The position numbers and the translations under genes were made by a program. A stretch of 52,842 bases of DNA from the NCBI GenBank assembly GCA_015061465.1, contig SUWN01000011.1:1-52842 (forward strand). The letters run 5' to 3'. Below the pieces are notes generated by a model, which worked only from the letters and a program-made list of their open reading frames with translations, did no database searches and was not told where the DNA came from. Of this stretch, positions 1 through 9,162 are shown piece after piece; the first letter of the stretch is position 1, and every line of letters begins with the position of its first letter. The DNA is from Treponema bryantii (GTDB lineage Bacteria > Spirochaetota > Spirochaetia > Treponematales > Treponemataceae).

Positions 1-2022
1 ATTTGAAATTCCGTCCAAAGAATATTTGTAAGGAACTTTAGCAACAGAGTTCAAAGATTTAATCAAACCTTTTGTTTCTGCACCGTAAGATGGAGAAGCA
101 CCAGGAGAGAATGGAGCACCAGCAGGGCGTCCGTTTGGTAAAGCACCAGTAGCGTGACCGTAAACAACGTTAGAAGTAATTGTAAGGATAGATGTTGTTG
201 GTTCTGCGTTACGATATGTTGGGTGTTTTTTGATTTTTGACATAAATGTTTTAAGTAACCATACAGCAATATCGTCAGCTCTGTCATCATCTTGACCGTA
301 GCGTGGGAAGTCTCCTTCTGGTTTGAAATCACAAGCTAAACCTTTTTCGTCACGGATAACTTTTACTTTTGCATATTTAATAGCAGAAAGTGAGTCTACA
401 ACGTGGCTGAATCCAGCAATACCTGTTGCAAATGTACGACGAACGTCTGTATCAATAAGAGCAAGTTCTGCTGCTTCGTAGTAATATTTGTCATGCATAT
501 AGTGGATTAAGTTCAATGTATTTACATACAAATCACACAACCATTCGAGCATGTAATCGTATTTTCTAATAACTTCGTCATAATCAAGGTATTCAGAAGT
601 GATTGGTTGTAATTCTGGACCAATTTGTTCATAAGGAGTTAATCCACAACCTTCATCTTTACCACCGTTGATAGCGTAAAGTAAAGCTTTTGCAAGGTTA
701 GCACGAGCTCCGAAGAACTGTAATTCTTTACCAGTTTGAGTTGCAGATACACAACAACAAATTGAATAGTCATCACCCCAGATTGGTCTCATGATGTCAT
801 CATTTTCGTATTGGATAGATGATGTATCGATAGAGATTTTTGCAGCATATTTACGGAATGTTTCTGGAAGACGTTTTGAGTAAAGAACTGTCATGTTTGG
901 TTCTGGAGAAGGTCCCATGTTTTCCAATGTGTGGAGGAAACGGTAATCGTTCTTTGTTACTTGTGAACGACCATCTTGTCCAAGACCACCAACTTCCAAT
1001 GTAGCCCAAATTGGATCACCAGAGAACAATTGGTTGTAAGATTCAATACGAGCAAAGCGAACCATGCGGAATTTCATAACCATGTGGTCAACTAATTCCT
1101 GAGCTTTTTCTTCTGTTAAGATACCTTTTTTAAGGTCACGTTCAATGTAGATGTCCAAGAATGTAGAAATACGTCCTACAGACATAGCTGCACCGTTTTG
1201 TGTTTTGATTGCAGCAAGGTAACCAAAGTATAACCATTGGAATGCTTCTTTAGCTGTTGTAGCTGGTTTTGAAATATCAAATCCATAAAGAGCAGCCATT
1301 GCTTTCATTCCTTTGAGAGCTTTGATTTGTTCAGCAATTTCTTCACGAAGACGGATTACATCTTCTACCATTGTTCCGTTTCCGCAGTTTAATTTATCTA
1401 ATTCTTTTTGTTCGATTAAGTAATCAATACCGTAAAGAGCAACACGACGATAGTCTCCAACAATACGTCCACGTCCGTAAGTATCTGGTAAACCTGTTAA
1501 GATGTGTGCTTTACGTGCTTTACGAATTTCTGGAGTGTAAACATCAAATACAGCATCTGAGTGTGTTTTGTGATTTACAGTAAAGATTTTGTGAATTTCT
1601 GGATTTGGTTTGTATCCGTACATTTCACAAGCTTGTTCTGCCATTTTGATACCACCGTATGGCATGAAAGCTCTTTTTAATGGTTTATCTGTTTGAAGAC
1701 CAACAACTTGTTCTAAGTCTTTTCCTTCTTCACAAATATAACCAGCAGCGTGTGATGTTAAACTTGTAACAACATCTGTGTCCATATCAAGAACACCGTT
1801 TCTTTCTTTTCCATCAAGCCCAATAGATTTTTTTGTGTATTCTGCTTTTTGTAATTTTTGAAGTTCATCAAATAATTTTTTTGTTGCAGAAGTTGGCCCT
1901 GCCAAGAATGATTCGTCACCATTATATTCAGTATAGTTAGCTTGAATAAAGTCACGAACATTTACTTCACTTGTCCATAAACCGTCAGGATTAAATCCTT
2001 CCCATTCTGGTCTCATATCCAT
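1..2022 (-). CDS. pflB: Formate C-acetyltransferase (pyruvate formate-lyase), 3' end cut by window edge
   Basis: Glycyl-radical enzyme that converts pyruvate and CoA to acetyl-CoA and formate in anaerobic fermentation. The reading frame starts at ATG 2022 ([10 protein letters not shown]) with an AGAGG ribosome site about 8 nt upstream, and 674 residues are in the window. The active-site cysteine stretch [13 protein letters not shown] is followed by [19 protein letters not shown] (near 690-780), as in known PFLs. The window edge falls in the region matching SLTSVAK-PF-Y--DGIS of E. coli PflB, so about 85 residues with the RVSGY glycyl-radical loop lie outside. It seems to be transcribed alone from the 250-bp region upstream. 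No activase gene (pflA) is visible here. Identification is confident; radical competence cannot be checked. Confidence 0.97.
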   Translation of the reverse strand, partial: MDMRPEWEGFNPDGLWTSEVNVRDFIQANYTEYNGDESFLAGPTSATKKLFDELQKLQKAEYTKKSIGLDGKERNGVLDMDTDVVTSLTSHAAGYICEEGKDLEQVVGLQTDKPLKRAFMPYGGIKMAEQACEMYGYKPNPEIHKIFTVNHKTHSDAVFDVYTPEIRKARKAHILTGLPDTYGRGRIVGDYRRVALYGIDYLIEQKELDKLNCGNGTMVEDVIRLREEIAEQIKALKGMKAMAALYGFDISKPATTAKEAFQWLYFGYLAAIKTQNGAAMSVGRISTFLDIYIERDLKKGILTEEKAQELVDHMVMKFRMVRFARIESYNQLFSGDPIWATLEVGGLGQDGRSQVTKNDYRFLHTLENMGPSPEPNMTVLYSKRLPETFRKYAAKISIDTSSIQYENDDIMRPIWGDDYSICCCVSATQTGKELQFFGARANLAKALLYAINGGKDEGCGLTPYEQIGPELQPITSEYLDYDEVIRKYDYMLEWLCDLYVNTLNLIHYMHDKYYYEAAELALIDTDVRRTFATGIAGFSHVVDSLSAIKYAKVKVIRDEKGLACDFKPEGDFPRYGQDDDRADDIAVWLLKTFMSKIKKHPTYRNAEPTTSILTITSNVVYGHATGALPNGRPAGAPFSPGASPSYGAETKGLIKSLNSVAKVPYKYSLDGISN

Positions 2023-2144
2023 AATACAAACCTCTAAAAAATATAAATTAACTCGTAGAATTAAAAACTATTTAAGTTTAAAACCCAATGAGCCCAAGTA
2101 TCTAACAATATAGATGCTTCCTTCATAATAATGCAAAAAAATCC

Positions 2145-2174
2145 TTTATACAAGCAAAAGACACTAGTATACAA
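2145..2174 (-). promoter_or_regulatory. Candidate pflB promoter
   Basis: On the minus strand, TTGTAT (2174-2169), an 18-nt spacer and TATAAA (2150-2145) resemble a sigma70-type promoter. It would give a leader of about 115 nt before pflB. The flanking sequence is very AT-rich, so other start sites are possible. Confidence 0.4.
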
Positions 2175-2215
2175 GTTTTTATGCAAAAACATTTGTAATC
2201 AGAATAAAAATTAAT

Positions 2216-2247
2216 TTGTAATGATTACAATATTATAATAATTACAA
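2216..2247. promoter_or_regulatory. Tandem Fur/PerR-like 7-1-7 operator boxes upstream of pflB
   Basis: TTGTAATGATTACAA at 2216-2230 is a perfect 7-1-7 inverted repeat. TTATAATAATTACAA at 2233-2247 is a second box that matches the known PerR consensus TTATAATnATTATAA at 14 of 15 positions. A weaker left half-site, TTGTAAT, lies at 2193-2199. The boxes sit about 200 bp before pflB, 40-80 bp upstream of the candidate promoter. Binding by a Fur-family regulator is inferred from the site shape only. Confidence 0.5.
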
Positions 2248-2274
2248 AATGATACAAAGTCAATATAAAAAAAA

Positions 2275-3840
2275 CTATTCTGATAAATATGTTTGCATTA
2301 ATTGAACGAATAAATAAATCTTCTTATAAATTCCAACACAGAATTCTTTTAATGGCACTTCTGAGAATTTTTCTAATTCACGCCAGTTTTGAACAATAAT
2401 GTGTTTTGGTTTTACGTAATCTTCTATAAGTTGTTTTAATGTTTTTCCAATTATAATCAAATTCTGTACACTTGATAAAATGAAAGTTTTTGCTTGGTCG
2501 TTAGAATCGATAATTACGCGATTGATAATATTTTCGGCCCCAGCGTCATGATTTGTTTTTGGTAAAAGAGTTTTGATTTTAGAACCAAGGGAGCCATCTT
2601 CAGCAAGGGATATATCAAAATTTGTAATTTCTGTAGATGTTTTTAATAATTCTTGATAAGCGTTTGACATTGGAGCAGAAAGGGAAGCATCCCACTGACC
2701 ACGAATAACAACAATATCAAATAATTCACGAATTTCTTTTTTTACAAAATTCAACAAGAAGTTTTTTAAGTAAGTTAATGGTTCTGAATAATCGTATGTT
2801 AGTAATTCTTTCTTTTGGAAAATTGAATTATATGCTTCTGTGTAATTTTTTAATGGTTCAATGTTTGTATTTCCAAAAATTTGCTGGCAAATAGATGTTG
2901 CTTTTGATTCTTTTTGTGCATTCTCTAATTTTGATAAAATTTCATTTGTATCTTCAGTAATTTTATCTAAGAAAGGTTCTACAATTGATGTAGAATTATT
3001 TGAAAGATCAGTTCGATATTTTGGATCTTTGGAAATATGTTTAATGATTAATTCAAAAGCATTTGAAGTTTGAATTGATTTTATTTTAGCAACAATTTTC
3101 TTCCAATTATTTGCAGAAATGATTTCCGAATTGTGGGTAGATTTGAAGAATTCAAATAAATCTGTCCAGCTAATTGACTCATCTGTAATTGCATAAGCAA
3201 CGATTACAAAATCTTTTAAATCATCAAGTATGTATTCTGCATTTATTTTTTCAAAACTTGGAGTTGAAGTAAAAGTGTTTTCCTGAATAGATGAATTAAA
3301 TTTTCTTAGAAGAAAATAAAAATCATAAAGACAAAAATCTCTTAGTAAAGAGAATGATCTATAAAGATTTTCTGTTTTATTAACTCTTCCCATATCAAAT
3401 TCGTTTGAGAAAGCCATTAATTCTTGTTCTATTTTTGTTTTTATATTGGCAAGAGGAACTTGTTTTGAAACTTCTGTGATTTTACGTTCGTCAAAATGTT
3501 CCAATAATTCTAGTTGGGAATTTGACATGCAAAAATTTAAAATCTGATTTTTGAAAATATTTGTATTTGGATTTGCCTTGAATAAAAGTTGTGCAGGAGA
3601 AATTATTTTATAGATTTCGTAAAATAATTTTGCAAAAGAAGGCATAATTTCTGTTGTAGAAGGTTTGTAATAATTATGAAATTTTGTTTTTGATAAATTT
3701 TTTGCAATGATTTTGAGTTTTCGTTTTTTTTCAGCTTCAGGATTGTTTGATTTGAATAAACTTGCGATTAAATTTGCAAAAAATCCTTCGTTTTGTTTTT
3801 TTTCTGTATTATCTTCTGTGTTTGTATCTTGAAAATTCAT
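2275..3840 (-). CDS. Spirochaete hypothetical protein, 521 aa
   Basis: I do not recognise a function; it resembles large soluble spirochaete proteins of the DUF5312 type, assigned from memory only. The N terminus is charged and probably disordered (residues 1-20), followed by a short amphipathic stretch (FFANLIASLFK) and a mostly helical body rich in Lys, Glu, Asn and Phe. There is no clear signal peptide or membrane helix. The ATG at 3840 has no Shine-Dalgarno but lies 6 nt after a -10 element, so the gene probably has its own leaderless transcript although the same-strand gene upstream ends only 46 bp away. No cysteine or catalytic motif stands out. Confidence 0.8.
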   Translation of the reverse strand: MNFQDTNTEDNTEKKQNEGFFANLIASLFKSNNPEAEKKRKLKIIAKNLSKTKFHNYYKPSTTEIMPSFAKLFYEIYKIISPAQLLFKANPNTNIFKNQILNFCMSNSQLELLEHFDERKITEVSKQVPLANIKTKIEQELMAFSNEFDMGRVNKTENLYRSFSLLRDFCLYDFYFLLRKFNSSIQENTFTSTPSFEKINAEYILDDLKDFVIVAYAITDESISWTDLFEFFKSTHNSEIISANNWKKIVAKIKSIQTSNAFELIIKHISKDPKYRTDLSNNSTSIVEPFLDKITEDTNEILSKLENAQKESKATSICQQIFGNTNIEPLKNYTEAYNSIFQKKELLTYDYSEPLTYLKNFLLNFVKKEIRELFDIVVIRGQWDASLSAPMSNAYQELLKTSTEITNFDISLAEDGSLGSKIKTLLPKTNHDAGAENIINRVIIDSNDQAKTFILSSVQNLIIIGKTLKQLIEDYVKPKHIIVQNWRELEKFSEVPLKEFCVGIYKKIYLFVQLMQTYLSE

Positions 3841-3846
3841 GTTTTA

Positions 3847-3875
3847 AATATATGCCATTTCTTTAGTTCTTGCAA
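3847..3875 (-). promoter_or_regulatory. Leaderless-type promoter of the 521-aa gene
   Basis: Minus strand: TTGCAA (3875-3870), 17-nt spacer, TATATT (3852-3847), then 6 nt to the ATG at 3840. Transcription would start at or within a base or two of the start codon. Confidence 0.55.
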
Positions 3876-3886
3876 TATTCAAAAAA

Positions 3887-6376
3887 TTAATTATTCAAAA
3901 CAGAATCTACAAGATCTTTGAAAGCAGAATCTAAAACGACATCTTTATAAACTACTTTATCTGAAATTGTGAAAATTCCATTTTTTTCTATAATAGTGTC
4001 AGGGTCTGCTTCTGGTAAAATTTCTAAATGTTTTTTAGGAGATGCAAACATTGTAAAATTGTAGGAAGGTTTTTGTTCTGTATCTAATAATTCTTCTAAT
4101 TCAAGTTCTTCTTCTTGAATAGGGGAGTTTTTAAGATTTAAGAAGCTTGGTTTTTTTGCAGTAAAATTAAAATCTTTGCGAACTGCTGTGGATTCTTCTG
4201 TTTTTTCCGAACCAATAAATAATTCTTCTTTTAAGCGTTCACTTGTGCCTAATGTATCTTCGTGTGAGAATTCTTCTACAAAATTTTCTTCTTCAAGTTC
4301 ATCAATATCGTCTAATTCTTCAATTTCTTCAAGTTCTGGTTCGTCGAGTAATTCTTCTGCGTCTTCAATAAGTTCAGGTTCGTCTAGAAGTTCTTCTGCT
4401 TCTTCAAGTTCTGGTTCGTCGAGTAGTTCTTCTGCGTCTTCAATAAGTTCAGGTTCATCGAGTAATTCTTCTGCGTCTTCAATAAGTTCAGGTTCGTCTA
4501 GAAGTTCTTCTGCTTCTTCAAGTTCTGGTTCGTCGAGTAGTTCTTCTGCTTCTTCTACGAGTTCAGGTTCGTCTAGAAGTTCTTCTGCTTCTTCAACAAG
4601 TTCAGGTTCGTCTAGAAGTTCTTCTGCTTCTTCTACAAGTTCAGGTTCATCTAGAAGTTCTTCTGCTTCTTCTACAAGTTCAGGTTCATCGAGGAGTTCT
4701 TCAGCTTCTTCAACAAGTTCAGGTTCGTCGAGTAATTCTTCAGCTTCTTCTACGAGTTCTGCTTCGTCGAGTAATTCTTCTGTTTCTTCTACAAGTTCAG
4801 GCTCGTCGAGTAATTCTTCGGCTTCTTCAACAAGTTCAGGCTCGTCAAGGAGTTCTTCTGCTTCTTCTACAAGTTCAGGCTCGTCGAGCAATTCTTCAGC
4901 GTCTTCTACGAGTTCTTCTGTGTCGTCAATGAAATCGTCTAGTTCTTCTTCTGCTGAATTTTCTTGAGGAATTAGACTAACTTCTTCGGCTGAATCTATG
5001 ATGTCATCTAAAGATTCTATTGTTTCGTACTGAACATTTGAGGTTTGTGTGTTTGTATTTTGTACATTTAATGTTGTCGTTTTTAGAACTTCTTCTAACA
5101 TTGCGCGAATTTCGGAAGAAGTTACGTTTTGTTGGTTCATCTGCGGTGTGTGAACATTTAAAAGTGTGATTATTTGGTCCCAACTTTCGTCGATATATTC
5201 GTCAATTTGTTTTAAATATTTTTTTGATTTTTTGCCGAATGATTTTTTTATTGCTTTTGCAAATTCTTGTTTTTTGATTTCTAGACGTTTGCCAACAGTT
5301 TCCCAGTTTACATCATCTTTTTTTTCTAAAAATTCTTTAATTAGAGAAAGTTGCAATTTTGAAATGCGTTTTTTTGTTGTGTTCAAGTTATCTGGGAAAA
5401 GGCTGAAGAAAAGGAAGAAAATTACAAGCAATGTAACAAAAACACAAGTGTAAATTAAATATTCAAGTTCCTTTGAAATTTCAAAAGTTGTATTGTCATA
5501 AACTGATGAAATATTGAAATATGGATTTTGCGAACTGTTTAATAAATACCAAGACAAATCATTTGATTCCAAAATCATTGTTGGAAGGGTTTTGTTTGTT
5601 TGCTGATTTGTCCAATTATCCAAAATCGGTTTGATAAATTCAGTGCGATTATTTTTGGGAATTCCAATCACGTAACCACCAAAAAGATTTTCGTTATCAA
5701 CTAATGTTAAATTTTCACCAAAAGGAATAATTTCTTTTTCTACAAGAAATTGTTCATACATCAATAAATCAAAATAACAAACAAGCGAAGCAAAACAAAC
5801 GTCGTTAGAAATAAAGAATGGGAACGACATAATCAGGCGGTTTTGCTTTTTGTCAAATAAGATTTTTCTTTGAGGAAGATTTGAGTCACTCAATATGGTA
5901 GAAATTTCTAATTCATTAAACTCGTTTTGAATGTCTGGATAATTTTTGTATTGTTTTTTTATTCCATTTTGATTCAAAACGTCTTTTTCAAAAGAACTGT
6001 AGTGAATATTTCTTCCATTAATATCAATAAGTCTGATTCCTGTTAAAGATGGAATATCTTCTATTAATTTTGTTGTAAGATTTCGGCGGTCAATTTCGGC
6101 TTTTTCTGATGGATTTTGTTCAATATATGATTTTACGGATTCTTGTTTTAGATACGCGGTGTCGCCAGTTTCTATTTTTGTGAGAATATTTGAAATGTAA
6201 CTTTCCGAACTTTTAGCTATTTTATCAACATATTGTTGCTTTTCTGAAATTTTTGCTGATGAATAAAACTTTGTTTCTAAATGTTGCATAAGTCCCATTT
6301 GCGCAACATAAATAAACGCAGCGAAAAAAATCATTGAGAAAAGTAAACTAAAAGATGTTCTTTGGCCGCCTGTCAA
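3887..6376 (-). CDS. Two-TM sensor-like membrane protein with 15 acidic tandem repeats
   Basis: This 829-aa protein has an N-terminal membrane helix (about residues 8-28), an extracytoplasmic region of about 280 residues resembling a Cache-like sensor layout, and a second helix near residues 310-335 (YLIYTCVFVTLLVIFFLFF). A Lys-rich cytoplasmic segment follows. Then come 15 near-identical units of AEELLDEPELVEE, and a C-terminal region of about 140 residues. No kinase, methyl-accepting or GGDEF domain is visible, so the output is unknown. The start is probably TTG at 6376: a TGA lies two codons upstream, AAGGAA is correctly spaced, and the next ATG (15 codons in) would cut the first helix. 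It is divergent from hflX. Confidence 0.8.
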   Translation of the reverse strand: MTGGQRTSFSLLFSMIFFAAFIYVAQMGLMQHLETKFYSSAKISEKQQYVDKIAKSSESYISNILTKIETGDTAYLKQESVKSYIEQNPSEKAEIDRRNLTTKLIEDIPSLTGIRLIDINGRNIHYSSFEKDVLNQNGIKKQYKNYPDIQNEFNELEISTILSDSNLPQRKILFDKKQNRLIMSFPFFISNDVCFASLVCYFDLLMYEQFLVEKEIIPFGENLTLVDNENLFGGYVIGIPKNNRTEFIKPILDNWTNQQTNKTLPTMILESNDLSWYLLNSSQNPYFNISSVYDNTTFEISKELEYLIYTCVFVTLLVIFFLFFSLFPDNLNTTKKRISKLQLSLIKEFLEKKDDVNWETVGKRLEIKKQEFAKAIKKSFGKKSKKYLKQIDEYIDESWDQIITLLNVHTPQMNQQNVTSSEIRAMLEEVLKTTTLNVQNTNTQTSNVQYETIESLDDIIDSAEEVSLIPQENSAEEELDDFIDDTEELVEDAEELLDEPELVEEAEELLDEPELVEEAEELLDEPELVEETEELLDEAELVEEAEELLDEPELVEEAEELLDEPELVEEAEELLDEPELVEEAEELLDEPELVEEAEELLDEPELVEEAEELLDEPELEEAEELLDEPELIEDAEELLDEPELIEDAEELLDEPELEEAEELLDEPELIEDAEELLDEPELEEIEELDDIDELEEENFVEEFSHEDTLGTSERLKEELFIGSEKTEESTAVRKDFNFTAKKPSFLNLKNSPIQEEELELEELLDTEQKPSYNFTMFASPKKHLEILPEADPDTIIEKNGIFTISDKVVYKDVVLDSAFKDLVDSVLNN
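4331..4909 (-). repeat. Coding tandem repeat, 15 units of 39 or 36 bp
   Basis: Thirteen 39-bp and two 36-bp units encode AEELLDEPELVEE-type repeats. The two shorter units (with starts near 4389 and 4503) lack the Val/Ile codon. Central units differ mostly at third codon positions (tcttct/tcttca, tcgtc/tcatc), while the C-terminal units carry IED instead of VEE. The tract stays in frame, so changes in copy number would alter protein length without truncation. Confidence 0.95.
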
Positions 6377-6459
6377 AAATCAATTCCTTTATAAATATTA
6401 TTGCAATAATACTCTTACATTATCGGTATAAAATCAACATTTGAACACAAGAAATTTTC

Positions 6460-6488
6460 TTGCAAATTACAAATTCTTAAGTTATCTT
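6460..6488 (+). promoter_or_regulatory. Candidate leaderless promoter of hflX
   Basis: TTGCAA (6460-6465), 17-nt spacer, TATCTT (6483-6488), then 7 nt to ATG 6496. This spacing favours ATG 6496 over ATG 6490 as the hflX start. Confidence 0.45.
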
Positions 6489-6495
6489 AATGAAG

Positions 6496-7731
6496 ATGAT
6501 TGAAATTGAAAAAGAAATGAATAAAGTTCCTCGTGCGCTTCTTGTTGGTGAACCTGGGAACGATTTGCAGGAATTAAAAGGTTTGGTTTTGACGTTGGGA
6601 ATGGATGTTGTTCAACGTCTTACTTTAAATAGATTGGAAGTTCATCCAACTTACGGAATGGGAACTGGAAAAGCTCAGGAAATTTGTGATTTGGCTCATC
6701 AAATTGAAGTTGATTGTATTATTTTTGATTTTAACATTGAGCCAACAAAACAACGCAACTGGGAAAATCTGACAAATCTTTCTGTTTTTGATAGGCAAGA
6801 AGTTATCATACGGATTTTTGCACAACGGGCTCAAACAAAAGAAGCTGTTCTTCAAGTTGAACTTGCGCGTCTTATGTATTCATTGCCTCGTCTTGCTCAC
6901 ATGAATAATGATTTTTCTCGCCAGCGTGGTGGAAATTACGGGGCAAAAGGTTCGGGCGAAACCCAACTTGAATTAAACAGGCGAAATGTTCGGGAAAAAA
7001 TCAATCAAACAAAGCATGAACTTGCAGAAATTGAATTGAATCGAAAAACTCAGCGAAAACAGCGTGATAAATTTTCATCTTGTGCGTTAGTTGGTTATAC
7101 AAATGCGGGAAAATCAAGTTTGTTGAATGCGCTCACTGGTTCTGATGCGTATGTAGAAAATAAACTTTTTGCAACGCTTGACCCAATTACCAGAAAATTG
7201 TCTTTGAATGATAGTGCGGGCGTTTTATTAACAGACACAGTTGGTTTTGTAAGCAATTTGCCACATCATTTGATTGACGCATTTAAATCTACGTTGGAAG
7301 AAGCTGTTTATTCGGATTTACTTTTGATTGTTTTGGATGCTTCGGATGAAAAAGCAGAACTTCAATATCAGACAGTTTGTAACGTTTTGGAAGATATTGG
7401 GGCTGCAGAAAATCCACGTTTGATTTTGTTGAACAAAGTAGATAAATTGGAAGATGATGGAACTTTATCTTCGTTGCGATTGAAATTTCCTGATGCAATT
7501 TGTATAAGTGCAAAAGAACAAACTGGTTTTGTTGAATTAAAAGATAAAATTTTTGAAACAATTTTTGGTGAAATTGCAGAATACATAATTCCTGTTTCGC
7601 AAACACTTTTGATAAATGAACTTAGAAAAGCGGGTTGTATTCAAGAGGAACAATGGCTTGATGATGGCGTTCATATTTCGGCACGTGTTTCAGGAAGATT
7701 GTTGGCGTTGGCTTCTCCATTTGTTCAGTAA
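6496..7731 (+). CDS. hflX: GTPase HflX (ribosome-splitting/rescue factor)
   Basis: HflX binds the 50S subunit and splits or rescues stalled ribosomes under stress. The N-terminal HflX domain ends in the family signature GGNYGAKGSGETQLELNRR, and a coiled-coil linker leads to the G domain with P-loop GYTNAGKSSL, G3 DTVGF and G4 NKVD. Length is about 411 aa, usual for the family. ATG 6490 is two codons upstream in frame, but neither ATG has a Shine-Dalgarno, and 6496 matches the 6-7 nt promoter spacing seen elsewhere in the window. A FliL-like gene follows after 35 bp and may be cotranscribed. Confidence 0.96.
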   Translation: MIEIEKEMNKVPRALLVGEPGNDLQELKGLVLTLGMDVVQRLTLNRLEVHPTYGMGTGKAQEICDLAHQIEVDCIIFDFNIEPTKQRNWENLTNLSVFDRQEVIIRIFAQRAQTKEAVLQVELARLMYSLPRLAHMNNDFSRQRGGNYGAKGSGETQLELNRRNVREKINQTKHELAEIELNRKTQRKQRDKFSSCALVGYTNAGKSSLLNALTGSDAYVENKLFATLDPITRKLSLNDSAGVLLTDTVGFVSNLPHHLIDAFKSTLEEAVYSDLLLIVLDASDEKAELQYQTVCNVLEDIGAAENPRLILLNKVDKLEDDGTLSSLRLKFPDAICISAKEQTGFVELKDKIFETIFGEIAEYIIPVSQTLLINELRKAGCIQEEQWLDDGVHISARVSGRLLALASPFVQ

Positions 7732-7766
7732 AAATTGCAGAAAAAGATTTGAGTGTAGGAAGAAAA

Positions 7767-8267
7767 ATGAAATTTTCATTGAATAAAATTTTATTAATAA
7801 TAATCGGTTTTTTAGTTGTAACGATTTTTGTAGGAACAACGCTTGCTTTTAGTTTAAAAAAGGCAGAACCTGGCAAAGATTTAAGACAAGCAGATCCATC
7901 TCCTACCGAAATTCAGAATTTAAATAATTCTTCCAACCAAAAACTTGCTGCGTATACAGAATTAGGTACAATTAGAGCAATAACTGCGCCTGATTCTAAA
8001 AAACAAGATGATTTTGGAACTCCTGTTATTATTACAGCGTGGATTACTTATCCGGAAGGCGACACTGTGTTTTTTGAAGAACTTGCGCGCAAAAAAAATG
8101 TGATTATCAATTGTATTTCAACTTATTTTTTAGAAAGAACAAAACTTGATTTGTTATCGACGAGTGAAGAAAAAATAAAAGCTGACCTTTTACAAATTAT
8201 AAATGGTCAGCTCGTTCTAGGAAAAATCCAAAATGTATATTTTACAGATTATTTGTTTTTAGACTGA
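7767..8267 (+). CDS. FliL-like flagellar basal-body protein
   Basis: Single-span membrane protein of 166 aa. The N-terminal helix (ILLIIIGFLVVTIFVGTTLAF, about residues 8-28) is followed by a periplasmic region ending in KADLLQIINGQLVLGKIQNV and YFTDYLFLD, the typical end of FliL proteins, which bind the stator units of the flagellar motor. A GGAAG site 5 nt before ATG 7767 makes this start better than the in-frame non-ATG codon upstream. It lies outside any flagellar operon here, so it may be a second FliL paralogue. Its stop codon directly abuts the convergent thyX stop with no gap. Confidence 0.75.
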   Translation: MKFSLNKILLIIIGFLVVTIFVGTTLAFSLKKAEPGKDLRQADPSPTEIQNLNNSSNQKLAAYTELGTIRAITAPDSKKQDDFGTPVIITAWITYPEGDTVFFEELARKKNVIINCISTYFLERTKLDLLSTSEEKIKADLLQIINGQLVLGKIQNVYFTDYLFLD

Positions 8268-9104
8268 TTATAATTGAACACCAGTTCTGATTTTTTCATT
8301 AAATCTTTCTAGTTTTTTTCCTTCAAGTGGATTTGGTTCACCAGCAAGAACTTTTCTTAAAGCGTCCATTTCTTCGCCGCTAAAGTTTACACCACCGTTT
8401 ATGTGATTTAAGAAAGATTCTGTTGCCATTGGAGCAACTTTTTTACAGATTTCAAGCAAAACTTCTGCGTAAACACGAATTTCGTATTGAGCGTGGCTAT
8501 CCAAACGAAGTTTTAAGAAGTGGAATAAGTTGTGTAAATCCATTTCCCAATAAAATTCTGTGTATAAAGAAAGTGGTAAATTGATTCTGGCAACTTCGCG
8601 AGCAAGTCCTTCGTCAATTAATGATGAATAATTGTTGTAAGCAGATTCCTGACCTTCTTTTAATGTAGAAATAATTTGGTTTGCTTTTTCTACGTCAAAT
8701 GCTTCGTCACAACGACCTTGTTTGTTGTCTTTAGATTGTGGTGAAACTTTGTCTGCTTCTGGAACGTAGAATTCATCTTTCATTAATGAATATCTACCAG
8801 AAACTTCGTTCATGCGTCCTGTTCTGTGGCGAACCCACTGGCGAGCAACGAAAATTGGCATTTTTACGTGGAAAGTCATTACAACTTGTTCAAAAGGTGA
8901 TGTGTGCTGGTGTCTAAGTAAATAATCGATTAATGCTCCGTCTTGAGAAACTGTTTTTGTTCCTTCACCGTAAGAAACGCGAGCCGACTGAACAATTCTT
9001 TGGTCTCCACCAAAATAATCTACTAATCTAACAAAACCTTTATCTAAAACTGGATATTCTTTATCCAAAATTGCTTCTGCTTCAGGTACTATACAATGTG
9101 CCAT
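8268..9104 (-). CDS. thyX: FAD-dependent thymidylate synthase
   Basis: ThyX methylates dUMP to dTMP using methylene-tetrahydrofolate, FAD and NADPH. The family signature RHRTGRMNEVSGRYS is present, preceded by HQHTSPFEQVVMTFHVKMPIF, and the C-terminal part carries conserved EFYWEMDLHNLFHFLKLR. The true start is ATG 9104 (MAHCIV), with GGAGGA 7 nt upstream; an upstream in-frame TTG overlaps that ribosome site and is not credible. It lies 58 bp downstream of the chromate transporter pair on the same strand and could be part of their transcript. About 278 aa, normal for the family. Confidence 0.97.
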   Translation of the reverse strand: MAHCIVPEAEAILDKEYPVLDKGFVRLVDYFGGDQRIVQSARVSYGEGTKTVSQDGALIDYLLRHQHTSPFEQVVMTFHVKMPIFVARQWVRHRTGRMNEVSGRYSLMKDEFYVPEADKVSPQSKDNKQGRCDEAFDVEKANQIISTLKEGQESAYNNYSSLIDEGLAREVARINLPLSLYTEFYWEMDLHNLFHFLKLRLDSHAQYEIRVYAEVLLEICKKVAPMATESFLNHINGGVNFSGEEMDALRKVLAGEPNPLEGKKLERFNEKIRTGVQL

Positions 9105-9162
9105 AAATTCGTCCTCCAAAAATAATGTTTATAATTTTATCATTAATATTTGTGAAATTCAA

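Noticed and set aside
4176..4967. 263-codon plus-strand frame encoding a Ser-rich repeat protein
   Set aside because: It is the mirror of the acidic repeat on the opposite strand; Glu/Asp/Leu codons read in reverse give Ser/Arg. It has no ribosome site and does not extend beyond the repeat region.
9105..9119. TTG start adding five residues to ThyX
   Set aside because: It overlaps the GGAGGA ribosome site that serves ATG 9104.
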